The notes below the pieces were generated by a model. That model had not been told where the DNA came from, did no database searches, and worked only from the letters and a program-made list of their open reading frames with translations. From the NCBI GenBank assembly GCA_902801245.1, contig CADCHW010000003.1, forward strand, positions 66,742-130,741: a stretch of DNA of 64,000 nt. Reading direction: 5' to 3'. Shown here piece after piece: positions 25,796 through 34,724 of the stretch (positions are counted from its first letter, which is position 1; every line of letters begins with the position of its first letter). The DNA comes from an uncultured Ruminococcus sp. (lineage in GTDB: Bacteria; Bacillota; Clostridia; Oscillospirales; Acutalibacteraceae). The position numbers were made by a program, and so were the translations under genes.

Positions 25796-26281
25796 ATGTT
25801 TGAATACGGATTGGTGTACAGGCTTGTAAATATAACGTTTTTGAATGACTTTCACGATTTGTGGAATGATGAAGAGGTTATCAAATACACAGCTGTCCGT
25901 GAAAATTTATCACTTTACAATACCGAGCAAAAACTTATGAATTGGATAGGCGAAATGGTATTTGCAGTTTTGAAAGATGATGAATTTATCGGAGTTGTCG
26001 GCTGTCCGAGTGTGAATAAGAAAAATCGTGAGTACGGTTTCTTCTATCAGTTTAAGCGTTCTGAATGGGGTAAAGGCTACGCTTCGGAAGCGGCTGAATG
26101 GGTAATTGCATATATGCGGAGAAATTACGGCACAGCTGTTTTGTATGCCGATGTCATACCGGATAATATCGCAAGCGAGAAAATAGTGAAACATTTGGGA
26201 TTTATTACTACAGGAGAATCTAAAGCAAATGTCAAAGGGAACATTATGACGGTTAAACATTATAAATTGAATATCGAATAA
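25796..26281 (+). CDS. GNAT-family N-acetyltransferase (RimJ/RimL type)
   Basis: 161 residues. The acetyl-CoA site is visible as RSEWGKGYASEAAEWVIAYM near 83-102 (the R/Q-x-x-G-x-G/A loop), with strand 4 FIGVVGCPSVNKKNREYGF before it and IPDNIASEKIVKHLGF after it, which is the usual C-terminal helix-turn. This matches the Acetyltransf_3 subgroup that acetylates protein N-termini or small amines. There is no clear Shine-Dalgarno sequence before the ATG, so it may depend on coupling to the preceding gene. Confidence 0.88.
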   Translation: MFEYGLVYRLVNITFLNDFHDLWNDEEVIKYTAVRENLSLYNTEQKLMNWIGEMVFAVLKDDEFIGVVGCPSVNKKNREYGFFYQFKRSEWGKGYASEAAEWVIAYMRRNYGTAVLYADVIPDNIASEKIVKHLGFITTGESKANVKGNIMTVKHYKLNIE

Positions 26282-26287
26282 TAAAAC

Positions 26288-26322
26288 GGACTGATTGTGA
26301 AAAATGCAATCAGTCCAATGTT
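26288..26322. terminator. Bidirectional terminator between convergent genes
   Basis: GGACTGATTG (26288-26297) pairs perfectly with CAATCAGTCC (26307-26316), with T runs on either side. Confidence 0.88.
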
Positions 26323-26323
26323 T

Positions 26324-26749
26324 TTATTGGTATTTTTTAACCTTGACCTTTTTATTAACTCTGACAACTCCGCCGATTGCTCCCATAACAGCGAACACCG
26401 CACATTTTATCAAAGCACTCACAACGTCGTTTTCAATACCCTGAACAAGTCCCGTAACAAATACTATCAAAAACAGAAGAACTCCCGACAATGCTCCCAA
26501 AAGCATACCTCTTTTTTTGTACAGCTTCACAGTGAAATATCCTGCCGTGAATGCTCCCACTGCTCCTATGAACGTTGTTATAAGCGGAAGATATCCAAGG
26601 GGCAGACTTCCCAGCTTTACAAAAAGCATTGCCGACAGCGACAGCAGAACGGCACATACCGCCGCTCCGACTGCACATCCTAAAAGTATTGCTCTTGCAA
26701 TTTTTGTGGTTTCCGTGTTTTTGTCGCTTAATTCGTTATATTGTGTCAA
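26324..26749 (-). CDS. TIGR04086-type membrane protein
   Basis: 141 residues from TTG 26749, chosen because GGAGG (26759-26763 on the minus strand) lies 9 bases before it; the frame stays open to 26788. Four membrane helices: RAILLGCAVGAAVCAVLLSL, LPLITTFIGAVGAFTAGYFTV, MLLGALSGVLLFLIVFVTGL and ALIKCAVFAVMGAIGGVV, ending in a Lys-rich tail. This four-helix glycine-rich pattern matches the Firmicutes family often found near yajC/secDF; the role is unknown. It faces the acetyltransferase across a shared terminator and is preceded by repeat A copy 3. Confidence 0.75.
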   Translation of the reverse strand: MTQYNELSDKNTETTKIARAILLGCAVGAAVCAVLLSLSAMLFVKLGSLPLGYLPLITTFIGAVGAFTAGYFTVKLYKKRGMLLGALSGVLLFLIVFVTGLVQGIENDVVSALIKCAVFAVMGAIGGVVRVNKKVKVKKYQ

Positions 26750-26778
26750 TTTAAATTTCCTCCCGACCAAATGATTAT

Positions 26779-26925
26779 TTGCGGACAACGGCGGACAACG
26801 TCCGCAGGAGATGCGTGAAGCAATTCTTTTCTAACTTTCGCTTTGTGTACCCGACTGAAAGTTACGTTTATATCGGTCGGGTGCGTGAAGTTACGGATAA
26901 AAAATCTTCACATGTCAAAAAACGT
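26779..26925. repeat. Repeat family A, copy 3 (reversed, shortened)
   Basis: Inner arms ACCCGACTGA (26849-26858) and TCGGTCGGGT (26873-26882) with a loop of only 14 bases, so the central section of copies 1 and 2 is lost. The GC-rich tail (26780-26809) is on the left, so the element points leftwards towards the TIGR04086-type gene. Outer arm relics: ATGCGTGAAG and TCTTCACATG. Confidence 0.7.
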
Positions 26926-27074
26926 GTTGCCTGTCGCCGCTCGGCGACAAACCTTTATTTGTAAAAGTATATGCAGAAAAAACTTGATTATGATTTCAAT
27001 GAATATCCAAATTCTCATAACATTTTATTAATAATTTAATGTATAAAAATTTAAAAATCTTAATAAAAAAACTC

Positions 27075-27103
27075 TTTACTATTTGGGAAATTTATGTTAT
27101 AAT
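27075..27103 (+). promoter_or_regulatory. Sigma-A type promoter of the alcohol dehydrogenase gene
   Basis: TTTACT (27075-27080), 17-base spacer, TATAAT (27098-27103), 52 bases before the ATG; AAGGAGG lies at the usual distance. Confidence 0.75.
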
Positions 27104-27155
27104 AAATAAAACAAATAAATTGAATACATTTTTATATAAATAAGGAGGAAAAATT

Positions 27156-28373
27156 ATGTACAGGTTTACATTACCAAGAGATCTTTATCACGGAAAGGGT
27201 GCTTTGGAAGCTTTGAAAAACTTTCAGGGCAAAAAGGCTATTGTCTGTATCGGCGGCGGAAGCATGAAGAGATTCGGCTTCCTTGACAGAGCCGTATCTT
27301 ATCTTGAAGAAGCAGGAATGGAAGTTAAAGTGTTCGAGGGTATCGAGCCGGATCCGTCTGTTGAAACAGTTATGAAAGGTGCAGAGGTTATGCAGGAGTT
27401 CCAGCCTGATTGGATCGTAGCAATGGGCGGCGGTTCTCCGATTGATGCGGCTAAAGCTATGTGGATTAAGTACGAATATCCCGATGTTACATTCGAGGAT
27501 ATGTGCAAGGTGTTCGGTTTGCCTAAGCTCCGCACAAAGGCACATTTTTGTGCTATTTCGTCAACCTCGGGTACAGCTACTGAGGTAACTGCATTCTCGA
27601 TTATCACGGATTATTCAAAGGGTATTAAGTATCCTATCGCAGACTTTGAGATTACTCCCGATGTTGCTATCGTTGACCCCGACCTTGCCGAAACAATGCC
27701 TAAGAAGCTTGTTGCTCACACAGGTATGGACGCTATAACTCACGCTGTCGAGGCTTACGTTTCAACGGCTAACTGCGACTACACAGACCCACTTGCACTT
27801 CACGCTATTAAGATGATTCAGAACGATTTGGTAGGTTCTTACAACGGCGATATCGCAAAGCGTGACAGTATGCACAATGCACAGTGCCTTGCAGGTATGG
27901 CTTTCTCAAATGCACTTTTGGGTATCGTTCATTCTATGGCTCATAAGACGGGTGCGGCTTTCGCAGATTACGGTGCACATATTATTCACGGTGCTGCCAA
28001 TGCTATGTATCTGCCTAAGGTTATCGCTTTCAACGCTAAGGACGAAACAGCGGCTAAGAGATACGGTGAGATTTCCGACTTTATGAACCTCGGCGGAGAG
28101 TCGCTCGACGAGAAGATTTCGCTCCTCATCGACTATCTCAGAAAGATGAACGATGACTTGAATATTCCGCACTGCATAAAGAATTACGGTGCAGATTCCT
28201 ACCCGACAGAGCAGGGCTTTGTTCCCGAAGATGTATTCCTTGAGAGATTGCCCGAAATTGCAAAGAATGCTCTTGGTGATGCTTGTACAGGTTCTAACCC
28301 ACGTCAGCCCAGCCAAGAGGAGATGGAAAAACTCCTCAAAGCTTGTTACTATGATACAGAGGTTGACTTCTGA
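27156..28373 (+). CDS. Iron-containing alcohol dehydrogenase
   Basis: 405 residues of the group III (Fe-ADH) family, which reduces aldehydes to alcohols with NAD(P)H in fermentation. The nucleotide-binding sequence MGGGSPIDAAKAMW is near residue 90. Metal ligands are Asp192 and His196 in GMDAITHAVEAY, His259 in GIVHSMAHKTG and His278 in HIIHG. The sequence is close to the C-terminal half of AdhE and to clostridial alcohol dehydrogenases, so acetaldehyde or butyraldehyde are likely substrates. It has its own promoter and terminator. The cleaner codon use and strong ribosome binding site suggest high expression. Confidence 0.94.
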   Translation: MYRFTLPRDLYHGKGALEALKNFQGKKAIVCIGGGSMKRFGFLDRAVSYLEEAGMEVKVFEGIEPDPSVETVMKGAEVMQEFQPDWIVAMGGGSPIDAAKAMWIKYEYPDVTFEDMCKVFGLPKLRTKAHFCAISSTSGTATEVTAFSIITDYSKGIKYPIADFEITPDVAIVDPDLAETMPKKLVAHTGMDAITHAVEAYVSTANCDYTDPLALHAIKMIQNDLVGSYNGDIAKRDSMHNAQCLAGMAFSNALLGIVHSMAHKTGAAFADYGAHIIHGAANAMYLPKVIAFNAKDETAAKRYGEISDFMNLGGESLDEKISLLIDYLRKMNDDLNIPHCIKNYGADSYPTEQGFVPEDVFLERLPEIAKNALGDACTGSNPRQPSQEEMEKLLKACYYDTEVDF

Positions 28374-28411
28374 TTTTAGCGTTTTTGCATAGTTTCATAT
28401 ATAACAGAGAG

Positions 28412-28446
28412 TGCCGATACTGTTTTATGCAGTGTCGGCATTTTCT
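28412..28446 (+). terminator. Terminator of the alcohol dehydrogenase gene
   Basis: TGCCGATACT (28412-28421) pairs with AGTGTCGGCA (28431-28440), followed by TTTTCT. Confidence 0.85.
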
Positions 28447-28507
28447 GCTGCAAAAAATTTGACCGAATATTAAATTTTATATACAATAGTATTGATGAAA
28501 AAAATTT

Positions 28508-28775
28508 TGTAGTTGTACGGTTGAAATCAAATCGTGGGTTATCTTTCTTTGACCGGCAATTCGCTACGCTGTTGTCTTTGTTGGTTTGTACAGATAGATA
28601 CGTTTTTGTATATGCTTTTATTTTTATTTTCTAAGCATAGTTTGTTTAGTTTCGCTGAGGGAAGTTTATTTTTCTACAATAATTTGTTTCGTCAGCGACA
28701 AGGGCTCTGCCCTTGACCCGCAATCTTTGAAAAGCTTGACCAAACTTTAACAAGCTTCGCCAACCGTACAGGTAG
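28508..28775 (-). repeat. Repeat family B, short form with TGTACGGTTG ends
   Basis: Perfect 10-bp terminal inverted repeats TGTACGGTTG (28514-28523) and CAACCGTACA (28761-28770). Between them, in reverse, are the family landmarks GGCAATTCGC, TTTCGCTGAGGGAAGTTTA, CGTCAGCGACAAGGGCTCTGCC and AAGCTTGACCAAACTTTAAC. The nested module is absent. Confidence 0.83.
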
Positions 28776-28793
28776 AAAAAATTTAAAAAATAT

Positions 28794-28821
28794 TGTAACG
28801 AATTGCTTTTTGATACGTCTA
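28794..28821 (+). promoter_or_regulatory. ECF-type promoter of the sigma/anti-sigma operon (probable autoregulation)
   Basis: TGTAAC (28794-28799), 16-base spacer, CGTCTA (28816-28821). This is the AAC/CGTC pattern of Bacillus ECF sigma promoters and lies 31 bases before the sigma ATG. It begins 19 bases after a family B repeat. Confidence 0.65.
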
Positions 28822-28851
28822 ATCTATGAAAGCTGAGGTGATAGAAGTTTA

Positions 28852-29331
28852 ATGGATTTTGAAAAATTGTATGCGGTGTACTATATGCAGGTGTACTCCT
28901 ATGTGATGACGCTTGCAAAAAATCAAATCACCGCCGAGGAAATTACTCAGAATGCCTTTGTTAAAGCTATGCTGAAAGAACATACTTATCGCAAGGGTTC
29001 AAGCGAGCTTACTTGGCTTTGTGCCATTGCCAAAAACTTATATGTAGATGAGCTGAGAAAGCAGAAAAAGCTTGTTCCTATGGAACAGTGTGAAGAACCG
29101 TCACAGGACAGCAGCATAGAATTGAATCTCGAAAATTCCGATTATGCCTATAAAATTCACTGTATTTTACATACTCTCGAAGAACCGTATAAAGAGGTTT
29201 TCCACCTTCGTGTTTTCGGAGAATTGCCGTTTAAAACAATAGGCTCTATATTCGGGAAAACAGAGAACTGGGCAAGAGTAACTTATCACCGTGCAAGACT
29301 TAAAATTCAGGAAAGGATTGATAAAGAATGA
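28852..29331 (+). CDS. ECF-type RNA polymerase sigma factor
   Basis: 159 residues. Region 2 spans about 5-70 (YYMQVYSYVMTLAKNQITAEEITQNAFVKAM, with TWLCAIAKNLYVDELRK at the -10 recognition part), and region 4 covers about 105-155 (EEPYKEVFHLRVFGELPFKTIGSIFGKTENWARVTYHRAR, an HTH). Region 3 is lacking, as expected of ECF factors. The gene for the membrane anti-sigma follows with a 4-base ATGA overlap. GAGGTGA precedes the ATG. The stimulus is unknown. Confidence 0.93.
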   Translation: MDFEKLYAVYYMQVYSYVMTLAKNQITAEEITQNAFVKAMLKEHTYRKGSSELTWLCAIAKNLYVDELRKQKKLVPMEQCEEPSQDSSIELNLENSDYAYKIHCILHTLEEPYKEVFHLRVFGELPFKTIGSIFGKTENWARVTYHRARLKIQERIDKE

Positions 29332-30284
29332 AAAATGTTTGTGAAATTGTGCAGGATATTTTACCTCTTTATGTTGATGAAATTTGCAGTCCATCAAGCA
29401 GGGAGTTTATTGAAGAACATATTGCGGAATGCGAAAAATGTTCTGTAACACTTGATAACTTGAAACGTAATACAATTGATAACAGTATCATAAATGAAAA
29501 AAATACTGTTCTTGATAAGCATTTCAAGAAAACAAGGAGAACAAGCTTTACTGTAGGAATAGCTGCCGCAATGATTTTAATGATACCTGTACTGGTTACA
29601 TTTATTGTGAATCTCGCCACAGGTCATGCATTGACATGGTTTTTCATAGTTTTAACATCGCTGTTTGTGGTAGCGTCTGTTACGGTAGTTCCGCTTGTGG
29701 TTGTGCGTAATCGATTTTTGTATACCTCACTGGGTTTCGTAGGAACTTTGCTTTTACTGCTTGCAACGTGCTGTATATACACTCACGGACGGTGGTTTTT
29801 CATAGCCGCAACATCTGTGCTGCTGTTTTTTTCTACGGTGTTTCTGCCTATAATCGCAAAAGATTATTTCTCAAACGAGATATTCTGGAAGAAGCACAAA
29901 GGCTTGCTTGTATTTTTGAGTGATACGGTTCTGTTGTATATGCTTATTGTTTTTGTAAATGTATTTAATAAAAACAGAAATACATGGTTTCCGTCCCTTG
30001 CAATAACGACAGTGTGTGTGTTATCAGCGTGGATATTCTTTTTGATAGTCAGATATTGGAGAGTTGGAGCGGCTGCAAGAACAGGCGGTGCATTGATATA
30101 TTTCGGTTTGTTTATGATGACAATAAATAAAATAATTGATATTATTATCGGTGAACCTATTCCGAGAAGTATTTTTGCAAAGGATAATTTTATAAATCTG
30201 GTTGTGAGTTTATTTTTTATTGCAATAGGTTCTATATTAATAATAATTTATACAATTATTAACAGAATAAAAAACAAAAAATAA
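29328..30284 (+). CDS. Membrane anti-sigma factor with zinc-binding N-terminus
   Basis: 318 residues. The N-terminus has the zf-HC2/ZAS pattern: EFIEEHIAECEKCSVTL near 25-42 (His, Cys, Cys) with LPLYVDEICSPSSR before it. After a short linker come about eight membrane segments from residue 66 to the end, far more than the single pass usual for such factors. The ATG overlaps the sigma stop, so equal amounts are made. It presumably holds the sigma factor at the membrane until a membrane or envelope signal releases it. The multi-pass part could itself be the sensor. Confidence 0.85.
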   Translation: MKNVCEIVQDILPLYVDEICSPSSREFIEEHIAECEKCSVTLDNLKRNTIDNSIINEKNTVLDKHFKKTRRTSFTVGIAAAMILMIPVLVTFIVNLATGHALTWFFIVLTSLFVVASVTVVPLVVVRNRFLYTSLGFVGTLLLLLATCCIYTHGRWFFIAATSVLLFFSTVFLPIIAKDYFSNEIFWKKHKGLLVFLSDTVLLYMLIVFVNVFNKNRNTWFPSLAITTVCVLSAWIFFLIVRYWRVGAAARTGGALIYFGLFMMTINKIIDIIIGEPIPRSIFAKDNFINLVVSLFFIAIGSILIIIYTIINRIKNKK

Positions 30285-30298
30285 TAATATTCAAAAAA

Positions 30299-30340
30299 AC
30301 ATCGCCAAGTATCGATATATTGATACTTGGCGGTGTGCCT
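30299..30340. terminator. Bidirectional terminator between convergent genes
   Basis: ACATCGCCAAGTATC pairs with GATACTTGGCGGTGT around a short AT loop (30299-30336). Confidence 0.85.
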
Positions 30341-30370
30341 TATAATAATATGAAAGGAATTATAAGCTTA

Positions 30371-33300
30371 TTATTTTGAAAAATCGTTTTCTTCGGTTCC
30401 TGTTACAGCACCTTCATCAATAAGACCAACACTGTAACGAAGTACTGTCAAGCTGTCCAAGCTGTCAACGTTGTTGTCCTTATTTACATCGGCAAGCTTA
30501 ACCTGATATTTGTTAAATTCGTCCAGCTTTACGGAATATCTGAGAATACTCAAAGCATCAGCGGAGGTTATTTTGGAATCATTGTCAACATCGCCGTATT
30601 TGCCTGTGTAAGTAATCTCGGTTTCGATTACTGTCTTACAAATCTTACAGGTTTCTTTCTGAATACCGTTAGTTTCATACACGGCTTTTTTTACTATAGT
30701 AGGAGTACCGAGTTCTTCGTGGTTGCAGTAAATTTTAAATGTTGTTGTTAATTCTCCCGTGTAGTTACCGTTCGATTTGCCGGTTATTTTGATAATTGCC
30801 GGTGTTTCTTCCGTAGTTAGTTTTACTGCATTGGTGTAAGAGAGTGTGTAATCTACACCTTCTTCAAGCGGTGTGCCGAGGCATTCAATCTGCACCTTTG
30901 GTTTGATTTCTTTGCCTGTGCATTGCTGATCGTCAATAGGAGCTATTGTGAAATCGGTTTCGTCAAAAGGCTTTGGATTAATTTTGAAGTAGAGTTCTTT
31001 CTTGCCTGAGTAAAATCCTATACCATTTACTATTAAAGTAGCTGATGAGCTGCCGGTTGTTGCTTTTGTGTTGTTTTTGTATTCAATAGTATAATCAATA
31101 TCTTCAAAAAGTGTTTTACCGTCTACCTCAACTGTAACTTTAGGCTCATAAGACTTAATTAACGGAGAATAGGTATAATTCTCAACTTCTCCGAATTCTG
31201 CTCTTATATTATCAACGGAAACCGTTACAGTAACAATACAGGAAGATTCTACCTTACCTGATTTTGCTGTGATAATAGTTGTTCCTATACCTTTTGCCGT
31301 TACATATCCTGTTTCGGATACAACTGCAACTTCTTCATCTGATGAAGACCATGTGCATAATGCACCGTTTTTGTTTGTGGAGTACTGATCTTTAACCGTA
31401 GTTGTAATTTGTTTTGCTGACTGTTCAAATGTTTTTTGATTTAAAACAATTGTTGTGGTCGGAAGAGCATCTATACTCGCAGGTGCTGTAACGTTTCCTA
31501 AAATAATATCCGATGTTGAAAATGGACTGATTATTATTTGCTTTGTCTTTCCGGAAAGTGTTGTCATAGTAATAACAGATGTGCCATTATCGGAAACTGC
31601 TCTGACATTACCGCTGTCATCAACGGTTGCGACCTCCGGATTGCTTGAAGTCCAGCTTGCAACGCCGTCGGAATGTCTGTAGGGGTAATTGTTATTATCA
31701 ATTTTCAAATCAGCCTGAAGTGCAAGGAGATTACCTCTCTGGAGAAAAACAGTGCCGTTTAAGGTTTGACTTGTATTATTAGCATTTTGAATTGTTGATT
31801 TGTTTATATCACAGCTCTTTAAAACATTGATATTAAAAGACTTTGTAATACTGCCTTTAACCTTTGATTTTGCGGTTACCTTAATAGTACCCTCAATATT
31901 ACCGTGAACGGTAATGCTCTTTGAATCTTGATTGAGGATTGTAACGTTATCATTATTATTTGAAACAGTCCATACAACAGTATCATCGGCATCAATACCC
32001 TCTCCGGTAAGACGTGCGTCTACTGTGAGGTCATTGTTTGTGTAAACTGTAATTGTGCTGTCATCGGCAATGGAAAGTATTCTGTTGCCCTGTGGGGTAC
32101 TGAGTGTAAGACTATCTGAAAGGATTTTCTTGTTTACTGTGACAAGACATTTATCCTCACAACCGGAGTTTTTTGCTTTTGCGGTAATTGTAACACTGCC
32201 TTCCTTTACACCTGTAACAATCGCAGTCTGAGTATTTGTAAACTGACCCGGATTTTTAGGCTCGACAGTGGCAATGCTCGGATCGGAGGAAGTCCACTCG
32301 ATTTCGTCGTCGGCAGTATCGGGAGCCATTTTTGCGTTAAGCTCAAATGAAACGTCCACTCTTGTTGTAATAGGCTTCGGAGAAATTACTACAGCCGTAG
32401 CCTTTGTAAGAATACGAATATTACATTCTGCATAAACATTTTCCGTTTCACCGTAAGCAGTAATCTTTACGTCGCCCTTTCCTACAGCCGTAACAAGACC
32501 CTTATCGTCAACGGTTGCAACGTTTTTATTGCTGCTTTCCCATCTGATAACGTCCGTAGCACCTGTTTCATAACCCGGACTGTAAGGATTCTTAGGCTCT
32601 TTGTCAAGCTCGAGCTGATATGTTTCGTTTGCTTCCATTACCTCTGGATTATTTGTTATGCTTAAAGATTTTGCAGGATTTTCTTTTACAATAATAACAT
32701 GAATGTACTTCGGCATTGATTGAACATCTTTCAATGTCATGGTTTTTATGTCGCCGTTTTCATCTTCGTAGTAAACTTTTTTATCGTTTTTGGAAAAAGT
32801 TCTGTCCGAAGTTTCGGTAGCCTTTGCCTTAGCGTAAATTGTTACCTCGCCGTTTTCTTTCGGTGTGAAAAGACCGTCCTCGGAGATTTCGGCTTTTGTT
32901 GTTTCCGTGCCGCCCGAAGTTCCTTCAAAATAACCGTCATAAACGTGATATTCCATTTTATCGGTTGAATCCTTATCAATAAACTCACTGTAAATCTGAG
33001 TTTTGTGATTTTCGATTGCCATAACCTCAATGTGGTTGTTCAAACAAAAGTCGTTAAGCTGAAGCTGATTGTTCTTGTCGCCCCAGTAAAGCTTAACGTC
33101 CTTTGCGGGCTTGTAAACCACTACGTTGATATCACGGTAGAGAGTACCGTTTGCTGCGGAAAAGTGAAGACGTGTAGTTCCCTCTTTGTAAGAGGTTTCC
33201 GTTCCTTTGCTGTCATAGGTTGCTGCATAAAGCTCTACAGTGCTTTCGTCCTGGAAGCGTCCTCTGACATGCGGCAGGCTGGCGGGCTGTGGATCGAGGG

Positions 33301-33613
33301 CAGCGTGAATATCGGTGTTTACAATATTACCCTTTGCATCTGTAACCTTGGCACTGACGGTTGTACTTGTAGGTCCGTTTGCTCGATTGGAGTTATCGAG
33401 GTACACAAAAGGATTGTCGGTAATATCCTGTCCTTTGGCATTGAAAATGCGAATCTCGGTCGGTTCACCTACTGCTGCGGAAGCAACGGTTTCGTCGATT
33501 TCGGCAGCGTTCGCAGTAAACAATCCCGTCATACCGCACGAAAGAATAAGTGCAGCTGTTGTGAGTACGGCTAAACTTTTCTTCGCAGTGACTTTTAGTT
33601 TTTGTTTTGCCAT
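30371..33613 (-). CDS. Large secreted Ig-like (BIG_2) protein with C-terminal dockerin
   Basis: 1080 residues from ATG 33613 (GGAGA seven to eleven bases upstream; the frame is open further but without a site). Signal peptide 1-38 (SLAVLTTAALILSCG to FTANAAE). Several BIG_2 domains are recognisable by their ends: WESSNKNVATVDDKGLVTAVGKGDVKITA, WTSSDPSIATVEPK and WTSSNPEVATVDDSG. Two repeats related to carbohydrate-associated Ig folds (VEVDGKTLFEDIDYTIEYKNN and VQIECLGTPLEEGVDYTLSY) come next, then a dockerin with loops DVDNDSKITSAD and DVNKDNNVDSLD, the second non-canonical. No catalytic domain is visible. It is probably a structural or adhesive partner in a cohesin-dockerin assembly. Confidence 0.88.
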   Translation of the reverse strand: MAKQKLKVTAKKSLAVLTTAALILSCGMTGLFTANAAEIDETVASAAVGEPTEIRIFNAKGQDITDNPFVYLDNSNRANGPTSTTVSAKVTDAKGNIVNTDIHAALDPQPASLPHVRGRFQDESTVELYAATYDSKGTETSYKEGTTRLHFSAANGTLYRDINVVVYKPAKDVKLYWGDKNNQLQLNDFCLNNHIEVMAIENHKTQIYSEFIDKDSTDKMEYHVYDGYFEGTSGGTETTKAEISEDGLFTPKENGEVTIYAKAKATETSDRTFSKNDKKVYYEDENGDIKTMTLKDVQSMPKYIHVIIVKENPAKSLSITNNPEVMEANETYQLELDKEPKNPYSPGYETGATDVIRWESSNKNVATVDDKGLVTAVGKGDVKITAYGETENVYAECNIRILTKATAVVISPKPITTRVDVSFELNAKMAPDTADDEIEWTSSDPSIATVEPKNPGQFTNTQTAIVTGVKEGSVTITAKAKNSGCEDKCLVTVNKKILSDSLTLSTPQGNRILSIADDSTITVYTNNDLTVDARLTGEGIDADDTVVWTVSNNNDNVTILNQDSKSITVHGNIEGTIKVTAKSKVKGSITKSFNINVLKSCDINKSTIQNANNTSQTLNGTVFLQRGNLLALQADLKIDNNNYPYRHSDGVASWTSSNPEVATVDDSGNVRAVSDNGTSVITMTTLSGKTKQIIISPFSTSDIILGNVTAPASIDALPTTTIVLNQKTFEQSAKQITTTVKDQYSTNKNGALCTWSSSDEEVAVVSETGYVTAKGIGTTIITAKSGKVESSCIVTVTVSVDNIRAEFGEVENYTYSPLIKSYEPKVTVEVDGKTLFEDIDYTIEYKNNTKATTGSSSATLIVNGIGFYSGKKELYFKINPKPFDETDFTIAPIDDQQCTGKEIKPKVQIECLGTPLEEGVDYTLSYTNAVKLTTEETPAIIKITGKSNGNYTGELTTTFKIYCNHEELGTPTIVKKAVYETNGIQKETCKICKTVIETEITYTGKYGDVDNDSKITSADALSILRYSVKLDEFNKYQVKLADVNKDNNVDSLDSLTVLRYSVGLIDEGAVTGTEENDFSK

Positions 33614-34025
33614 AAAATTTTCTCCTTTGTTAAATTTTTGTTTTATGTAAAAATACATTTTCTAAGGGAGTTTGAATAAATTTTACACAGATGTTTAAAG
33701 CGGCTATTATGTAAAATTTTAATTATATCTTATCGGAAAGGGAATAGGATAATTCAAGCTCATATCCCCAAAAAGTGTATAATCACAAAAAACTTTACAC
33801 AATAAATTTTAGCATTAACCGCCGAATTTGTCAATAAGGATATCTGAGTTTATATACATTATTTTAAATAAAATTTTAATAATTGCAGCAATTTAAATGA
33901 ATTTACAAATTTCATGTTGCCTTTTAATAAAAAAGATGTTATAATAAATATAATTATATGAAATTCGGAATGAATAAATAAAATATATTTGTTGTATAAT
34001 ACAAACGAAAAACAGGGAGTATATC
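33614..34025. other. Divergent intergenic region between the Ig-like dockerin gene and trmK
   Basis: 412 AT-rich bases. TATAAT occurs on the plus strand at 33995-34000 close to trmK and on the minus strand at 33722-33727, both without good -35 boxes. No repeat, ORF or structured RNA is recognised. Confidence 0.5.
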
Positions 34026-34724
34026 GTGAATAAATTATTTACACTTGACAACAGACTTTCTGCCTGTGCCGATTTCGTCAGACAGAATTCAAAGCTTGCG
34101 GATATCGGAACAGACCACGCATATTTGCCCGTATGGCTTGCGAAAAATAATATCATAAAATCGGCGGTAGCAGCAGATATCCGACCTCTTCCGCTTAAAA
34201 GCGGTTCTGAAAACATCGAGAAGTACGATTGTTCGGATATTGTCATCACACGTTTGAGTGACGGTCTTGACGAAATATTTTCTGATGAAGCCGATGATAT
34301 AGTTATGGCAGGTATGGGGGCGGAGCTTATCTGTAATATTATCGACAGGGCAGAGTGGCTTAAAAATCCCGATAAGCACTTAATTCTGCAACCTATGACT
34401 AAAGCTCATATCCTGAGAAAATATCTCACGGAAAACGGCTTTGAAATTATGAGCGAAAAAGCTTGTACTCATGCAGGAAAGAATTATACGGTTATTTTGT
34501 CGGTTTACAGTGGTAAGGTTAAGGAACGTGGTGTTCCTTTTCATTATATAGGTATGCTTGACAGTGAAGATGAGTTTGCAAAAGCGTATATGCGGCAGGT
34601 GCTGAAAAAATTAACGTTCAAGTCAAACGGCAAAAAACACGACGGCAAAGACACAAACGAACTTGATATGGCGATTGCTGAAATTAAAGAGAGATTCGGA
34701 GTTGATATAAATGGCGACTGTTAA
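34026..34724 (+). CDS. trmK: tRNA (adenine(22)-N1)-methyltransferase TrmK
   Basis: 232 residues. TrmK methylates N1 of A22 in the D loop of bacterial tRNAs using SAM. Landmarks: RLSACADFVRQNSKLADIGTDHAYLPVWL near 9-38 (motif I DIGTDHA), AAVADIRPLPLKSG near 48, DDIVMAGMGAEL near 92 and LQPMTKAHILRKYL near 118. The start is GTG 34026 with AGGGAG upstream. It overlaps the next gene by 14 bases; the trmK-nif3-like pair (yqfN-yqfO) is conserved in Firmicutes and supports both calls. Confidence 0.94.
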   Translation: MNKLFTLDNRLSACADFVRQNSKLADIGTDHAYLPVWLAKNNIIKSAVAADIRPLPLKSGSENIEKYDCSDIVITRLSDGLDEIFSDEADDIVMAGMGAELICNIIDRAEWLKNPDKHLILQPMTKAHILRKYLTENGFEIMSEKACTHAGKNYTVILSVYSGKVKERGVPFHYIGMLDSEDEFAKAYMRQVLKKLTFKSNGKKHDGKDTNELDMAIAEIKERFGVDINGDC

